From contig NC_079876.1 in assembly GCF_029227915.1 (NCBI RefSeq), positions 28,431,828-28,495,827 of the forward strand: a stretch of DNA of 64,000 nucleotides. The letters run 5' to 3'. Positions 1-11,149 of this stretch are shown piece after piece; position 1 is the stretch's first letter, and each line of letters opens with the position of its first letter. The DNA comes from Hydractinia symbiolongicarpus (lineage: Eukaryota; Cnidaria; Hydrozoa; Anthoathecata; Hydractiniidae). Made by a program: the position numbers and the translations under genes. The notes below the pieces were generated by a model. The model saw nothing but the letters and a program-made list of their open reading frames with translations. It did no database searches and had not been told where the DNA came from.

Positions 1-636
1 CGAGATGAATCAGCCTATCTACGATCGGTAAATTTGATCGCTGTCCACTGGAAAGACAAACGAGATGTATATTGTCTTTCTACCATTCACGGTACAGGTG
101 AATCAGTTGTACAAAGGAAAGCAGGAGATGACATCACCAAGCCGGAGATAGTAATTCAGTATAACAATTACATGAATGGCGTTGACCGGTGCGACCAATA
201 TTTAGCGAGCTATACGTTTTGCCGCAAACCATCAAATGGTGGAAGAAAATTTTCATCAGAGTGTTTGAGCTGTCAGTAATCAATGCCATGATTCTCTACC
301 ACCTAAACTATCCTGAGAAAGAAGCCAAATACCAGTCACATAAAAAGTTTCGCCTTGAGCTCGTCCATCAACTTGTGCAGCCACTGCTTGACGTAAAAGC
401 AGAACGTAACGTTTACGGAATGCCCGGGAGATGTGCAGCTGCCAATGCAGCAAGGCAAACATTTTCCAGAAAGCAAACACCCTGAAAGAAAGTGTTGTGT
501 AGTGTGTGCTTATAAGAAGAAAAGAAATGGAAACATTTCTTATACAAAAACATCTAACTATTGCGTCAAATGCGAAAAGTTTCTCTGTAAAAATTGCTTT
601 GCGGGGTACCACACCAAAAGTAATCCCAAAATATAG
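1..636 (+). pseudogene. piggyBac-like transposase, C-terminal part, frameshifted
   Basis: The reading frame contains the piggyBac hallmark YNNYMNGVDRCDQY (about 160-205), then IKWWKKIF and NAMILYHL in another frame. It ends with the cysteine-rich C-terminal domain (C-x2-C ... YCVKCEKFLC ... CF-x2-YHT) at about 500-630. piggyBac transposases cut and paste DNA at TTAA through a DDD catalytic core; that core lies upstream of the window. Two frame changes (near 235 and between 433 and 485) show the copy is dead. A candidate 3' end of the element lies near 1143-1163. Confidence 0.85.
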
Positions 637-1163
637 GTTTTTACTTTTATTTCCTTGTATGTATAACATTTTAGAGTGAAAACTCGATGTAAAATAGGTT
701 ATTTATGTTAGTATTTTGATTTGTTTATATTCCATGAAAGTTGATTTCTGCCGTACCAAAATTTGATTTTACCGGTGTTTACATTTTGACTCATAAAAAT
801 TGAAATATACATGATAATTCCGTTCTGTAAAATTTCTGTGAGAGCCAACATAATTGCCCTACTCCCTATGGAGTTTTAAACGATTTCTCAGTGTAGTTTT
901 TTCTCTATATTGTGTCAAAGTTGAAAAATATTTTTTTTGCCATTTTTTTCGGAATTTGATCTTTGACCGAGGCTACCATTTTGAATTTTAAAATTATTTT
1001 TTTTGATTTTCTAAAACTTCAATATATTTGCTTTCAAAATATATATAGTTATATGGAGGTATTTAGAGTAGTTATATGGAGGTATTTAGAGTATTTACAT
1101 GAGTTTTTTACATTTAAAAAACTGAAAAACGTTAAAATTTAATGCCGTACCCAAAGAGTTAAA
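637..1163. mobile_element. piggyBac 3' non-coding region and probable 3' terminus
   Basis: AT-rich sequence without ORFs. It contains a 23-bp tandem duplication (1048-1070 and 1071-1093). It ends at GCCGTACCCAAAGAG followed by TTAA (1158-1161 region), which read inward is CTCTTTGGGTACGGC. That is the form expected for a piggyBac terminal repeat abutting its TTAA target. The 5' end is outside the window, so the pairing cannot be tested here. Confidence 0.45.
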
Positions 1164-1295
1164 TGATGCTTTGCTTGTGGATTTCATATGGACAAAATCA
1201 CTAGTGAAGGCATAGGTCACAGTGTTGTATTAACCTCGTTAATTTCTTTGTGTTTAACAACAACACTGAACTAATTAAATATTTAATTTTTTTAG

Positions 1296-1987
1296 GGCAA
1301 CCTTTTCAACACAGAATTGAAATACCTGTTGGTTGTGACACGACAAGGTTAGTTTACACTAATGAAGACAAGGATGTGCGAAAGTGGAAAAGGCAACTTA
1401 CAAATTATCACATTAAATTAATTCGAATTTTTGCTCTTCAAAGGTACGCAGATTATCTGAAGGCACTGCAATTTATCAACACTAGAAAAAACGAGATTCC
1501 AAAAGACCTATTGTCACATCTTGGTCACGAAAACCCTGTTTCATTATATGTTGCAAATGGACGAAAGGTATACAAAGTGCGATGCCCTTTCCTTGTCTGC
1601 AACTACATGGGTGACAGAATTGACAGACATTTGGAAGCTGTCCACCGTGTGAAACGGAGACTTGGTTTCTTTTTCAAATCACGACAAGTCCGAATGTATA
1701 CCCACCTGACTACAATATATCGAACCACGTCAAAGCCGCTACCATGCAAGTTATGTGCAAAGTAAGTTTTTGCACACTTACTTAGTTTTGTAGTGTTTGT
1801 ATATCGTATATCGAATTTTATATCGAATCTTCTTGATATATTTTTCTTTCTTCGCCTTAGGTATTACGACAGGGTTGATACACACTTCCGTCGAGTGCAT
1901 GGTTTTACTGATGCGCAAATACAAGAAGGTTTGAGAGTTGCGCAAAAGATTTCAAGAAATTTTAACAAATATTGTAAAAAAAGTTAA
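1296..1987 (+). CDS. C2H2-like zinc-finger protein fragment, two exons
   Basis: Exon 1 runs from an acceptor (ttttttag, 1295) to a gtaagt donor at 1762. Exon 2 starts after ttcgccttag at 1861 and ends at the TAA at 1985-1987. Joining at 1761/1861 keeps the frame and completes a finger: CKLCAKYYDR...HFRRVH. A second finger-like unit (CPFLVCNYMG...HLEAVH) lies at about 1586-1640. Both have C-x2/4-C...H-x4-H spacing. AATAAA follows at 1998. The N-terminal exons are not identified. I do not recognise the family; it may be a repeated cnidarian gene or the DNA-binding part of a mobile element. The splice-consistent frame argues for a real transcript. Confidence 0.6.
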
Positions 1988-2004
1988 AAATAATCAAAAT
2001 AAAA

Positions 2005-2360
2005 AATATGAACAAGTAATTTATTTAGTCGTAAATGTCTAACATATCTTTATCCTAATATGCCTACTATCATGTTCTATCTTCCCGGAGAATGGCGGTT
2101 TTTTGCACATTTTCCCAAGTGGCAAAACAGCACCGCCCAAAGAAATTTCCTTAGCACAGGGTGCGAGGTTTATTTATTAGGAGATGTGTAGGGCGGGTGA
2201 CGCTGTTTTAAAAATCCGCATAGTGGAATAAATAACGCCATGACCAGCGACGTCGGGAACATAAGCCATGCTGACGTCAGCAAGAATTAAGATTGAGGTT
2301 GTGAAACGAACAAAATTACCTAAGACCCAATTTCGTTGCGAACATTGATGTACACGCTGG
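2005..2360. other. non-coding interval
   Basis: No ORF, tRNA or convincing terminal repeat. It is slightly richer in GC than its surroundings around 2100-2290. Confidence 0.5.
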
Positions 2361-2610
2361 CGTCAAACAAAGTAAGAGCCTTTTCTATATGTACCGCACG
2401 ACATTCTCCGTGTGTATGGATTGGTTAATTAAAACCGTGACGGCGTGATACAAACTTAACTAATACTTGCATAATTTCGCGCAAATCAAACGAAGTACGA
2501 GCCTTTTGTTTGTATTCCGTTCGACATTCTCCGTGTATATGGATTAAATTAAAACCGTGACGGCGTGATACAAACTTAACTAATTCTTGCATAAATTCGC
2601 TCAAAAGTGG
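2360..2610. repeat. 120-bp tandem repeat, about two units
   Basis: The string AAAACCGTGACGGCGTGATA occurs at 2431 and again at 2551, with matching flanks (CATTCTCCGTG..., AAACTTAACTAAT...). The period is therefore 120 bp. The array lies directly 3' of the R2-like copy 1 on its coding strand, where copies 2 and 3 carry a USP domain. It may be the 3' tail of the element or unrelated. Confidence 0.8.
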
Positions 2611-3834
2611 TAGAATTTCGAGACATCCAGATGTAAAAAGAAGCACTCATGGAGGTAAAAGTTAGGGATTTTAATAGGGAACGTAAAGGCTTGTTAGGGA
2701 AACCAAGGCGACGAAAACAGATCCTTACTGATTCTGAACAGAAACCCCTTGCACCCACCTCAATGGCAAAGAAATGCACGATCCATCCATTGTTTTTCAT
2801 AGCATAACAAAGTGAAGAATATTTGATAAGCTTTCGTTTGTGCCAATATTCCGTGTTCTCTTCACATGGACAAGTCAGTTCTAACATAATAACAGTTTTG
2901 GAAGAACTGGATATTAATAACACGTCTGGGCGTAGTTGTGTTATTGCAATGTATGGTGGAACAACTAAAACGGACTATAAATCTGACATTATTTTCCAAT
3001 CGGAAGCAAGGTGAAGAAGGCCTGGACATTTTGTATGCCTCTTCTTAGATGGTGATTAACCGGCCAGAATGAAATTAATTTTGTTGCATTTGGAAACCTT
3101 AAGAGGTTCATATGATACCAAAAACTCTTTTAATGCCTTAACCAAAACTATTAAACCCGAGTCATGACGGTATGTGTATCTACCCCGCGTAAGGGAGGTC
3201 CTACAGGCACTCAATATGTGAGAGACATTTCAGGATGGTTTCTTGCACAGAATGCAACTTTTGTCTTTCTCAATTCCCCATCTCACAAGATTGGTTGGAG
3301 AGGGAAGGGTGTCGTAGGTTGCCCCTATACAAAAGGAAGTTAGACATTGTGGCAGTGAAAGAATTGTTCTCCAAGATAAATCATTTTTCACATAAGAGCA
3401 CCATTTCGTCCAATTGCCTTGCAAATGCAACTGTACAGCTCTGGCATGGTAAATACCTTCTTCATTTTCTTAAATGATATTGGAAACAAGCTTTCGGTAA
3501 GCATAAGTGCCTTTTGGTGGTATATTTAGATAGAGAAACTTCATAAATTAATAACGGCGAGCGGATTCTGGGAATTAACAGATGGTGTAAAAACCAAACC
3601 TTATGGATCCCTTTATGAAAGGACCTGTCTATAGCCATAAGTTTGTCTTCGGCATAATTTAGAAATTCTTGTATTGCAGCAGAATCAGACAAGGATGAGT
3701 TTATTGTTCTGCCTAAAAACCTAATTGGATTAGAATGAATGGATGGAATTTTTTCGCTGCCAACTGTAAACGGTGATCTTTGGACGACTTTTCCCTTATC
3801 AATAACAATGCTGCGTGATTTAGAAGGCCTAAAC
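2576..3834 (-). pseudogene. R2-like retrotransposon copy 1, C-terminal part (thumb, CCHC knuckle, endonuclease)
   Basis: Read on the minus strand from 3834: post-palm region (FLGRTINSSLSDSAA; IHKVWFLHHLLIPRIR), a CCHC-type knuckle CILC...HILSAC with an in-frame TGA at the expected third ligand, then RPDVLL...IMLELTCPCEEN...NGWIVHFFAIEVGARG. The latter is a PD-(D/E)XK restriction-like endonuclease pattern as found C-terminally in R2-type LINEs, which nick target DNA for target-primed reverse transcription. Several frameshifts and stops are present. The frame ends soon after YIWMSRNS at about 2640, and no USP domain follows, unlike copies 2 and 3. It is continuous with 8561-10390 across the copia insertion. 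Confidence 0.8.
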
Positions 3835-3960
3835 TGTTAACATCCTACTGTCTGACTCTAACAATGCAGTTCATTTATGTTTATTATATGTTTGTATATT
3901 TATAGGTATTAATATATAGTGGTGGGTTTATCTATCTCTATTAACATTTGCGAGTTTTCA
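3835..3960 (+). repeat. 5' LTR of copia 1
   Basis: 126 bp, TG...CA, one mismatch to the 3' LTR. Near identity of the LTRs indicates a recent insertion, in contrast with the several frame breaks inside the coding region. Confidence 0.93.
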
Positions 3961-3972
3961 TGGTAGCAGAGG
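3961..3972 (+). promoter_or_regulatory. Primer-binding site, initiator tRNA-Met 3' end
   Basis: TGGTAGCAGAGG directly abuts the LTR. It is complementary to the 3' end of metazoan initiator tRNA-Met (…CCUCUGCUACCA). This is the conventional priming mode. Confidence 0.8.
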
Positions 3973-3983
3973 GTAGTTAAACA

Positions 3984-6570
3984 ATGGCTAGTGGATTTTT
4001 AAACCCACCACGGTGGGATGAAGAAAACAAAGAGTTTTCATTATGGCTCCGAGAAGCCAAGGCATGGAAAGTTGCCACTTCTGGTGTAACTGGACTGAAA
4101 GATGTTCATGGTTTGCAATTAGCATTGCATCTTCCGGATGGAAGCGAAATACGTCGTCAACTATTTGATACCCTTGATACGGAGAACATGACAGGTGATG
4201 ACGGGTGGAAAAAGGTGATAGAATTGATAGAAACGTATATAGTAAGGACGATAACACGTCAGCCTTTGATACGTGGAAAGACTTCCGTACATTATGTAGA
4301 AAAGAAGATCAAAGTATTGAACAATATATCATGTATTATGAGAAATATAAAGTCCGAATGGAGCGCTTCGACATAACTTGGTGAACGTATTCATGGACTT
4401 AATTTACTGTGTGGTGCCAATCTTAATGATTCTGACCTTCGTCTAGCAATGAGAGAAGTTGATGGGGATCAACCAAATGAAATTTATAAACAAGCCAAAA
4501 AGGCGCTTAAGAAATATTTTGGCAGTGCTGCTGTCACAAGTACTCAGTCATCCAACACCGCTGTAGCCTCAGTTCAACCTTCTGTCAAACAAGAGCCTTT
4601 TTTTTGCTACACTAGATGAATACGAAACATACGTTGCATGGAGACAATACCGATCGAAAAATGGTAATTCATCAAATAAAAGTTATCGTGGACAAGGTCG
4701 TGGAAAATTGCAACATCGCAATCCCCTAAATGCTGACGGTAAACCTTTAACATGCCGTGTTTGCCGTTCAATTGCACATTTTGCTCGAGATTGCCCACAT
4801 TGTTCTGAGAAACAACAAGGATCGGAAGACAACCAACAGCATGATAGTTCTACAAACCGCTTCTGGATTGCTTCTGTTAACTCTGATGTTATTGAATGCC
4901 AAGCATCTGATGCGTCTATGGCAGGTGGTGTTGCATTTAACTATATGATTCTCGATACAGGTTGCCCACAGAATGTTGCCGGAGTAGTATGGACACAGTG
5001 TTTTCTTGATTCCATGAGTACTGATATGTACCAAAATGTCAAAAAGCTTGATGGTAATAACAAATTTAAATTTGGTGGTGGACGTGTCATGAAATCTATG
5101 TATACCATTATAGCTCCTGTTTTGGTTGCTGGGGAAATCACTTCCTTAAAATTCGATGTTGTTGACACCGATCTTCCTCTTCTGCTTGAAAAGGAAACTA
5201 TGAAAGCATGGAATCTGCTCATTTGTAAAGGAAATGACACTGCTGAAGTTACAATAAATCGTGTGAAGAAGAATGTTGAGCTCTTCACATCCCCTACTGG
5301 ACACTGGTGTATAAATGTGCAGCCAGGTTTTCCTGTTGAAGTACTGGATGTTATGTTTTCTGTTAGTGAATTGTCCAAACATGAGAAAGAACTTGCTGCT
5401 AAACGCTTGCATCGCCAATTTTGTCATCCTCCCTTTGAGTTCTTAAAGAAAGTCCTCAGTGTCCTGGATAAGCCTGACAAGGAATTTTTGGACATTCTGC
5501 ATAAATATTCTCAGAATTGTCTAGTGTGTAAGCGATACAAACCGACCATTCCAAGGCTAGCTGTCGGAAACTTAATGGATCCAGATAAAATGAAATTTAA
5601 TGAAATAGTTAGTATTGATTTGAAAGAAAGGAAGGGTAAATGGATAATTTACCTCATCGATATGGTTACTCGATACACACGTGCTGATTTCATACCATCT
5701 AAAGAAAAACGCATCGCTGTTGCAAAGATTATAGAACTTTGGTTGCCCATATTTGGAGCAGCTAAAAGTTTTCACATGGACAATGGAGGGGAATTCGCTA
5801 ATGATGAAATGCGGGAACTTGGCAATCAATTTGGGATAAACATCAAGCACACCGCTACTTATAGTCCTTGGGAAAATGGTCTGAATGAACGGAATCATGC
5901 AACTATAGATATTATGATGGAAAAAATGCTGGAAGATCACCCGAAGCTATCAGAATCACTGGCATTGCAGTATGCTATATCTGTACGAAATTGCTGTATG
6001 TTTGTAAATGGATTTACACCAGCACAGTTAGCAATAGGTCAAAATCCTAGACTGCCATCAGCTTTCCATGATGATCTCCCGGCCTTGGAAGGCTACTACC
6101 AGCTCTGTAATAGCCCAGCATCTTAATGCCATTGCTGCAGCCAGAAAAGCTTTCGTGCAGGCAGAAATAAGCTCAAAGCTTCGCAAGGCATTAAAACATC
6201 CTGTTCGCGAGTATGCAGATATCTTCTATCAGCCTGGTAACCAAGTCTTCTATAAACTACCAGACGATCGGCGTTGGCAAGGGCCTGCTACTGTCATTGG
6301 TGCAGATGGTAAAGTTGTAATGATTCGTCTGCAACTTGTTAATGAAATTAGTCACTCCTCGTCACAACCAGATTCCTCACCACAAGCAGCAGGAAATAGT
6401 CAGTCAGATATTACTCAAAATCTGGAATCAGGGTATGAATAGCACCACATTGCAGAAGAAGAAACTGAACAGGAAGTACAACATTTTACTGAACATGTTG
6501 CAACTCACCAACCAGAAAGCTCAATTCAGCAACCAGAATCTGGTCCTGTTGCCAGATCCAAGATGTCCCT
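3984..6570 (+). pseudogene. copia 1 gag, protease and integrase
   Basis: Gag starts at ATG 3984 (MASGFLNPPRWDEENKEF) and shifts frame near 4225-4380. A CCHC knuckle CRVCRSIAHFARDC lies at about 4753-4795. The long frame 4708-6126 has the aspartic protease signature MILDTG (about 4945) and an integrase with an HHCC zinc domain (H...C-LVC) and catalytic D,D,E in IDLKERKGKW, HMDNGGEF and ENGLNERN. The frame then shifts to 6068-6442 and 6336-6629. The proteins would form the particle, process it and insert the cDNA. As written the copy cannot express an intact polyprotein. Confidence 0.88.
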
Positions 6571-8302
6571 ACCAAAAAGACAACAGACAGTGCAATACAA
6601 ATATCCTGATGGAGAATGGAAAGAAGTAAAAATTCTAGGCCCTGCTGGAAAAAAGGGTGGGATCCACAAAGATTGGGTAAACGTTCGAGATCACTCTGAC
6701 CATGAGTATTCTATGGATTGGAGTGATGTATCAGAATGGAAGTTAGTCGAAATTGAGTCAGACCCAACAGGAGGTGATCCCTCTACTCCTTCTAATTGTG
6801 AAGAAGAGATGTGTGTTGCCGTATGCTTCAACGCACCAGATGAGTTCAAGAATGCCAAAAGTGCAGAACTTGAAAAATGGAAACAGTATGAAGTTTACCA
6901 AGAGGTTCCAGATGTAGGTCAACCTAGACTAACTGGTAGGTGGGTATGTACCCGAAAAATTGTTGACGGAAAACTTGTACCGAAAGCAAGATATGTCATC
7001 CGAGGCTTTCAGGAAAATATTAACATACCTGCTGACTCACCAACTGGCAGTAAAGAATGTATGAGACTAGTGCTTTTTATAATTGCCAGCAAACAATGGA
7101 CACTAAATTCTATTGACATGAAAGCAGCTTTTCTCCAAGGCAAACCAATACAACGGGATGTCTTTATTGTTCCACCACGTGACGTACCCCTTCCAAACAC
7201 ACTCTGGTAGTTAGAAAATTGTGTGTACGGTCTAAATGATGCTGCTCGTATGTGGTATTTTGCAGTATGGGAAGCATTACAAAATTTAGGATGTCATAAA
7301 TCAACTATTGATTATGGTGTTTTTTATTGGAAAGATAAAAATGATCAATTGTCTGGTGTGTTACAAGCACATGTTGATGATTTCCTTTGGTTTGGTACTG
7401 ATGTTTTCAAAGCTGATGTCATAGATAAGCTTTACCAAATATTTCAAGTTGGTTATTCAGCATCATGACATTTTAAATATGTTGGTATTAATATCAGCCA
7501 GAGTGAATCTGGACAGCTATCACTTGACCAATTGGATTATATTGATCAAATTCCAATCACCCGAGCGTCAACTTCAGAAAGATTCCATTTGTACCAAGAC
7601 TGAATCTTCTCAATATTGCAGATTGGTTGGTCAAACTGGACAGCTACACATACTCGCCCGGATATTGCCTTCGATATTTCTGTATTGAGCTCGACTATGA
7701 AAGCTCCTACTGTGTCTAATATCTTGAAAGCAAATAAAGTGCTTCAAAGAATCAAAGGTAATCCATTAAAGATTCATTTCCCTAGCCTTGAATCATTGGA
7801 AAATTGCTCCATCATTTGCTACAGTGATGCATCGTTGGCAAATTTGTCATCAGGTCAAAGTTCAGGAGGATATGTGGTGTTCCTCTCTGATAATAAAGGG
7901 AAGGTGTGCCCATTAGTTTGGAGTAGCAAAACTATTCGACGTGTTGTTAGAAGTACACTTGCTGCTGAAACAAGTGCCATGGTGGATGCTCTTGATGCTG
8001 CATACTTTATGTCACAAGTTCTTACTGAAATGATTTCCATACCAAACACGCAATGTAAGCACATTCAGATTCATGCATTAACTGATAATGAATCTCTTTA
8101 CCGAAATACTTACTCAACAACAATGGCTGCAGAGCGCCGACTCAGGGTTGATATTTCTGTTATAAAAGAAATGATTTTGAAAGAAGAACTATCCAGCGTG
8201 AAATGGATTCCTACATCCATGCAACTTGCAGATCCATTGACAAAAGTTGGTGCAGACCCAACAAAGCTGACAGCTGTTTTGGAAACTGGAAACGTCGGAT
8301 AG
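6563..8302 (+). pseudogene. copia 1 reverse transcriptase and RNase H
   Basis: RT region: LTGRWVCTRKIVDGKLVPKA, IDMKAAFLQG (first catalytic Asp), an in-frame TAG at 7208-7210, then VYGLNDAARMWY and the YVDD-equivalent AHVDDFLW (about 7365). Frame breaks occur near 7450-7620. RNase H follows (7616-8302) with YSDAS, AAETSAMVDA and LTDNESL as the acidic residues, and ends with a TAG just before the 3' LTR region. The order RT after integrase places the element in Ty1/copia. Confidence 0.88.
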
Positions 8303-8434
8303 AGACACTATTTGCACACTTCTGTTATGAACCTTTGGTTATGTTTTGATTTTGTTTCGGGGCATTTGCAGTGTCGCTATGCATTTGCAGCCGTATGTTT
8401 ATATTATTGGTTGCGAGAAAAGAGAGAATGGGAA

Positions 8435-8560
8435 TGTTAACATCCTACTGTCTGACTCTAACAATGCAGTTCATTTATGTTTATTATATGTTTGTATATT
8501 TATAGGTATTAATATATAGTGGTGGGTTTATCTATCTCTATTAACATTTGCTAGTTTTCA
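8435..8560 (+). repeat. 3' LTR of copia 1
   Basis: 126 bp copy of the left LTR, followed by the TAAAC target duplication at 8561-8565. Confidence 0.93.
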
Positions 8561-10390
8561 TAAACGACATGCCTACCCAATCAAGAGCTGTTGTACACCT
8601 GTTTAATAAATTTTGAGTACTTGAAATTGACGTGGACATTAAGAACATATCATCCATAAAAGCTTCTATTGGGGGGGGGGGGGGGGGGTTGGTCTGGGAT
8701 TTTTTTTTTATTACCTTCAGTATCAATAAGGCTGGTGGTAACACACACATACTCAATAATAACGTTTATAGCTGCAAGAAATAGTATAATGGAAAGTGTA
8801 CAGCCGATAAAAATTCCCCTACAGTGATTTGATGCCAACTGGAAGGAGCAGAAGCCGAAAAAGACTTACTCCACAGGCTGTCGTAGTATAGCTGTATGAG
8901 CCTTATCCATAATTCTGGTACACCATAGCGTCTGAGAGCCATAAAAATCAGCTTGTGCGGAACTGAAGGGTACGCATTAGCAATATCAAGCCATATGGCT
9001 GAAAGTGAAGAATGTTGTGCCTTCGCATTCTTAAGTGTGGACCAAACAATAGACATGTGTTCCCAGCAACCCGGAACGTTTTCCATACAACCTTTTTGAA
9101 TGGAAGTAATAATGAAGTTGTTTTTCTTTATAATATGCGATTCTAACCGCTTGGAAATCAAACTAAAAAAGAGCTTTCCTTCAACATTAAGAAGAGCTAT
9201 GGGGCGAAAATCCTTTATGTTGGATGGACAAGGTTTGTTGTTTTTAGGTATATAAACTTCTGATGCAATTCTCCATTGCACAGGAATAAAAGACTTCTTT
9301 AGACAAGCTTGAAAATTGTTAAACAGAAGCGATGCAATATGAGGACAATTCTTATATACTGTGTAAGGAATTTAGTTCAGCCCAGGAGAAGAAGCATTTC
9401 TACGAGAATTTAGTACAGCTTGGAAATCCTTGAACTTTAGCTTGGAAGAATCGAAAGCTGAGACTAGATTTGGTGGTGAAGGCAATCCAGGGAGATCTGA
9501 AAGAGGTATATGGCGTGAGGGATCCTTCAAGGTTGAATGTTTGTGTGAATCCATTTCGTCCTGGGCAACTTCAAGTTTTATTGAGCAAATTGGGATCTAA
9601 AATATTTTTTCCAGCCTGATAAGGATTCTTAGAGAAAGCCCAGCGTGCATTCGAGATTTTCCAACGTCTTTTCCTATTCCGCTCACCTCTCCGAAGTAAC
9701 CTTAACTTGGCCATTATATCATCTAAAAGGTTTTGCATGTTGCTTTTCTCAACTGGGTCAGATGTGTTCTTAAGGGTTCGGAGTAGATTGTTCTTCTCGT
9801 TCACCAAACTGATGCTGCGTAGAGCTCTCCTGTTCAAACCTGATAGGTTGTGCTGGGGAAGTGACCTTACACGAAACAGGTGAGACACATGGTAATAAAT
9901 CGTTGATTCCAACAGCTCCACTTTTTTTGATAATGGGTAAGAGCCTAGAAGATTGTGGAAACTGCATCATCAAGGGAATTCCACAATTTTGTGTCAATTG
10001 ACTTCGGCCAAGCAATAGGTTATTTCCATTTCATAGTGCTAAGATGGTCAGGTTCTGTTGATTGCTGAGAAAGAACACTGTGGGAGTTATCCGGGTTAGC
10101 TTTCAGCAGCCGAGACTTTTCAGTGGAATCAACAGCTAGCACATCTTGCAAAACAACTTTACACGGTTATAATGTCCAATGCTTAGTGGAAGGGAGTAAC
10201 GATGAATCTCAGGTAGCGGGAAGGACAGAGGAGTTAGTAATAACGAAATCGATATCCGGAGGGGTAGTCCTAATACGGTCAGGGTCTATATCGTTGGGGG
10301 TACCATTGTTTAAAAAATTTAACTTTGTTGTAGACCATAAAAAATCCCACGGCCGGCCTAAGCTTGGTGGTAGCGACAGATAACAATTGG
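8561..10390 (-). pseudogene. R2-like retrotransposon copy 1, N-terminal part and reverse transcriptase
   Basis: Minus-strand reading: TKLWNSLDDAVSTIF (about 9975), the basic region RRGERNRKRRWKISNARWAF, RNASSPGLN (RT motif 0/1), VYIPKNNKP, IKDFRPIALLNVEGKLF, SIQKGCM, WLDIANAYPSVPH (catalytic Asp), YGVPELWIRLI and the FMDD box at 8640-8660. The motif order and FMDD box are those of RLE-type LINEs annotated as R2-like. A C17 run (reverse of 8672-8688) and several indels break the frame just before the FMDD box. The region upstream of about 10020 is open apart from a few stops but has no recognised domain. Confidence 0.85.
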
Positions 10391-10689
10391 GTTGGGGCTG
10401 CCAACTTTTACGCGGGCTTAGCAGGCATGTTTTTCATGTCATCCCACGACTCTACCTATTGACCCCTTGCGTGACAGTACTATCTGTCTATTGCTGAATA
10501 CTTCACTTATAACAGGTGACTGACAATAGGGAGTGTGATGTTACATGCAACAGAAAAATAACAGAAGAATAACACACATACATAGACACACACAAAAAAA
10601 TAAGCAAATAAATAAAAAGTAAAGGTCTAGTCTTTCCCAGTGTCAATCTGTCTTTCCAGATTGTCATTCGTTATCCTTTCGGACAGTAG
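10391..10689. other. non-coding interval
   Basis: Probably the 5' leader of R2-like copy 1 plus flank. It ends with a short block (10625-10675) resembling the AGTCTTTCC-type repeats at 15692-15770. Nothing else seen. Confidence 0.4.
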
Positions 10690-11140
10690 CAATAAGAAAA
10701 TAATTTACAAAGAGGTGGCAAGCCACCGCAATGATGAACTCAACCTATTAGGTCTTTGGAAACAAGCTAGACGTTGTACTCCTCTAGAGAAAATGCCTCT
10801 AAAAGCACAATTCTCCCTTTTTACAAGGAATAAATTAAAAATATATATAGAAAAAAAATAAAAAGGACACAACACATTTGAAAAGATGAACAGAACTTTA
10901 ACTAAGGGCAGGTAGGTTTCGACCCATATTTCTGAACCTAAGTACCCTGGATGTCTAGCTGAATCACCTCAAAGAGGTCCGCGGACGGTCATCAGCAGAA
11001 ACTAGACATCCCTATCTTCCTAAAGTAAACTGTGACCACTTTCTATTCAACTGTGCTATTCTTTGTTTTTAACTCAGGTAATAAGTGGAGTCGTTACTCT
11101 CCAAAGACAAGATCATGTGTAATCAAAGCCCCCTGCTATT
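10690..11140 (+). repeat. Rep-A dispersed repeat, full length
   Basis: About 450 bp. The left part (AAAGAGGTGGCAAGCCACCG to TTTCGACCCAT) and the right part (CTGAACCTAAGTACCCTGG to AAGCCCCCTGCT) recur separately elsewhere in the window. It contains conserved hairpins: CTAGACG...CTCTAG-type near 10766, and a 10-bp stem GGATGTCTAG/CTAGACATCC at about 10949-11011. No ORF. Candidate SINE or structured-RNA repeat. Confidence 0.75.
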
Positions 11141-11149
11141 TTTTTTTAA

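Larger units (their letters stand above)
3835..8560 (+). mobile_element. Ty1/copia retrotransposon 1, with two LTRs and 5-bp target duplication
   Basis: LTRs at 3835-3960 and 8435-8560 are 126 bp each, start TG, end CA and differ at one position (3952/8552). TAAAC precedes the left LTR (3830-3834) and follows the right one (8561-8565), a perfect 5-bp target duplication. A primer-binding site follows the left LTR. Internal order is gag, protease, integrase, RT, RNase H, so it is Ty1/copia. It inserted into the R2-like copy 1 (minus strand). Confidence 0.95.

Noticed and set aside
4941-5427. Long minus-strand frames antisense to copia 1 integrase
   Set aside because: Shadows of the real plus-strand frame; no domain content.
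10123-10383. 86-codon plus-strand frame
   Set aside because: Lies antisense to the N-terminal part of R2-like copy 1, whose minus-strand frame is the better explanation.
10940-11015. Hammerhead ribozyme in Rep-A (CTGA..., GAAAC and a long closing stem)
   Set aside because: The plus strand has CTGAATCA rather than CTGANGA. The minus strand has CTGATGA but no GAAA at the right place. The core does not fit, so only a structured repeat is claimed.
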